From: Cycas panzhihuaensis
Lineage: Eukaryota > Cycadophyta
Length of the DNA stretch: 64,000 nt
Direction of reading: 5' to 3'
NCBI GenBank assembly: GCA_023213395.1
Contig: CM041465.1
Location: 201,569,741 to 201,633,740, forward strand
The first letter of the stretch is position 1, and every line of letters starts with the position of its first letter. A program made the translations under genes and the position numbers. Under the pieces are notes generated by a model. It was not told the origin of the DNA. It did not search any database and saw only the letters and a list, made by a program, of their open reading frames with translations. Of this stretch, positions 61,258-64,000 are shown piece by piece.

Positions 61258-61568
61258 GAGATGCTTAAATGGTGAGGCTTCTGGAAGCAATAGTCTACGA
61301 GTTATTCCCTTGAGTCTACAAGGAGGGACAAGCTCCCATTCTAAAGAGTGAGGAGCCTCAATTAGCTGAGCCATACACAGTAGCGTTCACCCCTTTGATT
61401 TAGACTAGGGACATATGGGAGGTAGAGTCCCAGAAGCTCTATGTGAGGGTTAGCCAGTTGCAAGGTGCCCAAGATGGTATACAGGCGAAGAGGGACTAGC
61501 TGGTGGCAGAGAGGGATGCTCTGCAGGGCTAGATACAAGGGTTGGAGGCCCAACTAGGAGGAGCGAGA

Positions 61569-62210
61569 TGTTGGATATTGTGACAACAATAGTTTGAGGC
61601 TAAAATTTTGGCATGTTAGCAGTGCGGTTTCCCCCTCTAATCTTTCTCAGGGGTTCCAAGGGGGGCGAGAGCCCCCCTTGGTTGGGGGTGTGGGAGGCGT
61701 GGAGCGCCCCCTGCTAAGAAGGGGTTCGGGGGCGATAGCCCCCAACCCAAAAAATTAGCCCTGTAAACCATATTAAAATGTAAAGAGAATCAGGATTTTT
61801 CGATACAAATACCCTAGATTCTATGGTTGAGATTCATGCCTTGGATGACCCTCTCATGAAGCCCGATTTAGGGATTTTCTTATTATATTATATGTAATGT
61901 AATGTACTGTGAGAGGGCAGCGGTTGGTTGTTGTTCTTGAGAGTACTCTGCTACTGAGATGTACTTTTTCTCCAATCTACAGTAATAAAGATCAATACCT
62001 TTCCTATGTGGATGTTTCCCTAGCACACGGTTAGGGTTTTACCAAGTTATATTGGGTGCATATGTGATGTTTGGCTTTCATATTCATGTTATTGTATTAT
62101 CTCTGGTTTTAGAACTTGAATGTTAAATTTAAGTTTCGATTCCTATAACTAGTTGCAAAATAGTTTAGATCTTGTGGAGATTTAAGGTTTGGGACCTTAT
62201 ATTCTCAACA
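61569..62210 (+). mobile_element. solo LTR with GC-rich hairpins (copy 2)
   Basis: 642 bp with TG...CA ends (TGTTGGATATTG ... TTCTCAACA), flanked by CGAGA (61564-61568) and CAAGA (62211-62215), one transition apart. It is the same family as 34458-35090. The PMD coiled-coil exon is continuous on either side. It contains a perfect 11-bp-arm hairpin (61656-61681) and a second GC-rich hairpin (61722-61747), with AATAAAG at about 61984. Confidence 0.9.
61656..61681. repeat. perfect GC-rich hairpin in solo LTR copy 2
   Basis: Arms CCAAGGGGGGC and GCCCCCCTTGG (11 bp each, perfect) with GAGA loop. Confidence 0.95.
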
Positions 62211-62509
62211 CAAGAGGCAATGCTAGGAGCCAGGTCTAGGTTGCCGTGCTAGAGGAGAGACTCAACAGGGTAGGGAGGGAGAGGGACCACCTCACAACTG
62301 AGAGGGATCACATCATGGTTAAGAGGGACGGCCTCTAGGACTGGTATGACTAGTTAGTTGACTAGATAACTGCTAAGTTATTACGTAATAGGATGCAGAT
62401 GATCACAATGGCCTAAAGAAGACCTATGGATGAGGAGAGTGAGGCAGGGACCTCACAGAGGCACTGGAGGAGCCTAAGAAGGACGTAATCCCCAGTGAGG
62501 GATCCGACA

Positions 62510-63365
62510 AATAAAGGGATGACACCCCTTAAGGACATGGCATCTAGGAGTTTTGTATATTATGTATTTTGATAAGAAAGCTTTGGACCTCTAGGGAGTT
62601 TTCACCACATGTAGACATATGATTGTGCCCCTCCCTGTAAGGATTATGACTTCCTAGGGTATATTGGCTAGATGATGTACCGTATGATTTTGTATATATA
62701 TAGACAGGAGGCCCTATTGCTACCCCATTTTGATGTATGATGATGTTGTTATATATCCATGATGTTATTATTTTATTTGTTATGTAGTATGTTTGTATAT
62801 ATGATGCATAAAGATGGATGGACATGAGCATATATGGATATATGTGCATGGATGCACGAGGGACTATGCACTTAGATAGCTTTGATTTGATTATTATGTC
62901 ATGGTTTTTATTGTGTTATATATAGATGATACTCATGTACTTCTTTTCATGCAGTGCTACACTCGTACTAGGCACATACATGCACACATACCATATATAT
63001 TGATGATGGTTACATATGAGGCTAGGAGAGAGCGCCACACATGTTCCTCAGAGGCAGCATGATGGATATGCAAAGGAAGCACCAACAAAGGGTATGAATA
63101 CCCAAATAGAAGGGCCTAGGTTAGGAAGCAACTCCATGCTCAAAAGCAAAGGTGGGTTCACTTACCTAAGTAGGAAAAGAGTAGATCTCCTTCGAAAAGA
63201 AGACAATGAGATGCAAGACTAGTAATAAAATCCAAAGGATGGAAGTCCACTCTAAGTGGTCATTACACTTTTGACTAGGAAGAGTAATGATAAGCTTAGA
63301 GGGGTAGTTTAGGCTTATTTTAGAGTGAGAGAGGAGGTGTGACTATTCTACTCAGGAATAGAAAG
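62510..63365 (-). other. untranslated spacer between integrase and antisense gene
   Basis: Matches 48.71-49.5 kb of element C in inverted orientation. No coding signal. The minus-strand frame 62544-62849 is conserved with 49.2-49.5 kb only at DNA level and has stops in C. Confidence 0.6.
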
Positions 63366-63369
63366 GGTC

Positions 63370-64000
63370 ATGCATAAAACTTCTTCAAAAACTTATCATT
63401 CACAACTTTCTTGAATTTGAAACCCTTTAAAGTTGCTATCTTATATGCACCATTATCTAAGCTCTCAAGAATGACAAAAGAACCAATTCATTTAGGCCTA
63501 AACTTGAATAGGCAATCATGGAGATACTCAAGGTTGAGGATGTGGTCCCATGGATTTAAAGGGTGAGGACAAAGGTATTTATCATACATTCTTTGTGCCC
63601 TAGCCTTGGAGGCAAGGTTTGCTTGGTAAGCCATCGAGTATTTCTCATCCAAGGCTTTGAGGTCAAGGAGGCAAGCCTGGCTATATGATTCTGCATCAAC
63701 AAAGACCTCGAAGAGAAACTCGCAAGGAAGGGATTTCAACTTCCAAAGGGAGGACCACTTTGGTCCCATACACAAGGGTTAACATGGCCATCCCTGTAGT
63801 AGTATAAATTGAAGTGTGATAAGCCCACAAAGCGGCGAGGAGTTAAAGATGCCAATCCCTTTGGGATTAGGTTACCATTTTCTTTAAGATATTAATAAGG
63901 ATTTTGTTGAAGGATTATATCTAGCCATTGGCTTGGGGGTAATAAGGAGATGAGGTCTTATGGGATATCTTGAAGTTCCCACAAAGCTCATCCATCTCCT
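63370..64000 (-). pseudogene. Ty3/gypsy integrase, C-terminal half (partial at window edge)
   Basis: The minus strand from the edge reads DELCGNFKISHKTSSPYYPQ, then ANG, SFNKILINILKKMVT, AALWAYHTSIYTTTGMAML and LVYGTKVVLPLEVEIPSL, a classic gypsy integrase core end. After a frame change ALDEKYSMAYQANLASKARA and MYDKYLCPHPL follow, and the domain ends near GFKFKKVVNDKFLKKFY. The Glu of the catalytic triad falls where a stop now stands (ANG-I-SFNK, usual ANGQIE). The rest of Pol is outside the window. It shows that element E once had the enzymes element C lacks. Confidence 0.9.

Larger units (their letters stand above)
59928..62500 (+). pseudogene. antisense plant mobile domain (PMD) gene, element E copy
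   Basis: Plus strand, antisense to the element's integrase. Exon 1 encodes LQAILMIDNCENIGMAMMNF, SY-DKRRHVFHLLQVVDVTIT, PRDI-MILGIPVGGMLAS, LGTLPYNDVANKEAARFFIG and, after a frame change, YYIIAILFWASRKQNYIDIL, then ALIVVNIVEQLDQIKVARRG and FFNHFRGVAPLG. This is a nearly whole PMD including the C-terminal half. A low-complexity stretch (60.74-61.12 kb) precedes the intron (61136-61257). Exon 2 gives VAFTPLI-TRDIWEVESQKL and a coiled coil, which the solo LTR at 61569-62210 interrupts before VLEERLNRVGRERDHLTTER. Stops sit mostly at Trp or Gln positions. PMD proteins of the MAIN/MAIL type act in plant silencing and genome stability; here the role is unknown. Confidence 0.82.
56438..64000 (-). 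mobile_element. Tat-type Ty3/gypsy element E with antisense PMD gene (partial)
   Basis: The minus strand reads from the right edge: integrase, untranslated spacer, antisense PMD gene (on plus), RNase H-like domain, polypurine tract, then the first half of the 3' LTR (58072-56438). The LTR's second half is at 38872-41643, beyond inserted element C. The 5' part of the element is outside the window. It shares the unusual antisense PMD + RNase H arrangement with element C and, unlike C, still has integrase. A solo LTR (61569-62210) interrupts the PMD gene. Confidence 0.82.

Noticed and set aside
48700-63370. Large inverted duplication as an assembly artefact
   Set aside because: The two arms are well diverged and have private events (solo LTR in one, enzyme loss in the other); they are two related elements in opposite orientation.

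Overview
This window looks like intergenic DNA from a large plant nuclear genome. The evidence is tRNA-iMet primer sites, Ty1/copia and Tat-type Ty3/gypsy domains, a tRNA-derived SINE and a plant mobile domain (PMD). The heavy C-to-T/G-to-A decay and multi-kilobase LTRs would suit a gymnosperm or another slowly purged genome, but the species cannot be fixed from the sequence. No intact host gene is visible. Almost everything is LTR retrotransposon, nested up to three deep and mostly broken by stop codons.

Layout. (1) 1-3.75 kb: minus-strand Tat-type gypsy remnant (protease, RT, start of RNase H). (2) About 3.8-24.05 kb: a second Tat-type copy on the plus strand, split by two insertions. One is a gypsy-like element (6020-11818) that itself holds a complete 3.05-kb gag-only LTR element (7088-10142, exact 5-bp target duplication). 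The other is a copia element (13041-20509) that holds a 1.35-kb miniature LTR element (17422-18774). (3) 24.05-26.84 kb: AT-rich DNA with no gene. (4) 26837-34082: plus-strand copia element with gag, protease, integrase, RT and RNase H, all decayed. (5) 34-38.9 kb: a solo LTR with exact target duplication, a second possible solo LTR, a SINE with an exact 11-bp target duplication, and a CpG-retaining island (37.45-38.3 kb), the best candidate for host single-copy sequence. (6) 38872-64000: a minus-strand Tat-type element whose 3' LTR is split by a 14.8-kb plus-strand relative (41644-56437). The minus copy runs off the right edge in its integrase and has been hit by a second solo LTR (61569-62210).

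The most interesting biology is in the two large Tat-type copies at 41.6-64 kb. Both carry an extra gene, antisense to gag/pol, encoding a plant mobile domain followed by a low-complexity linker and a coiled coil. It has an apparently conserved GT-AG intron (about 120 bp in each copy) that reads correctly only on the antisense strand. In both copies an RNase H-like domain lies downstream of this gene, next to the 3' LTR. In the plus copy RT, RNase H and integrase are absent, so gag and protease run directly into the PMD module. LTRs and the region upstream of the antisense gene share a palindrome with a conserved 10-nt core and non-conserved but self-complementary arms, suggesting shared regulatory sites or selected hairpins.

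All coordinates of decayed domains are approximate because the reading frames are interrupted. LTR ends, target duplications and primer sites were read directly from the sequence.
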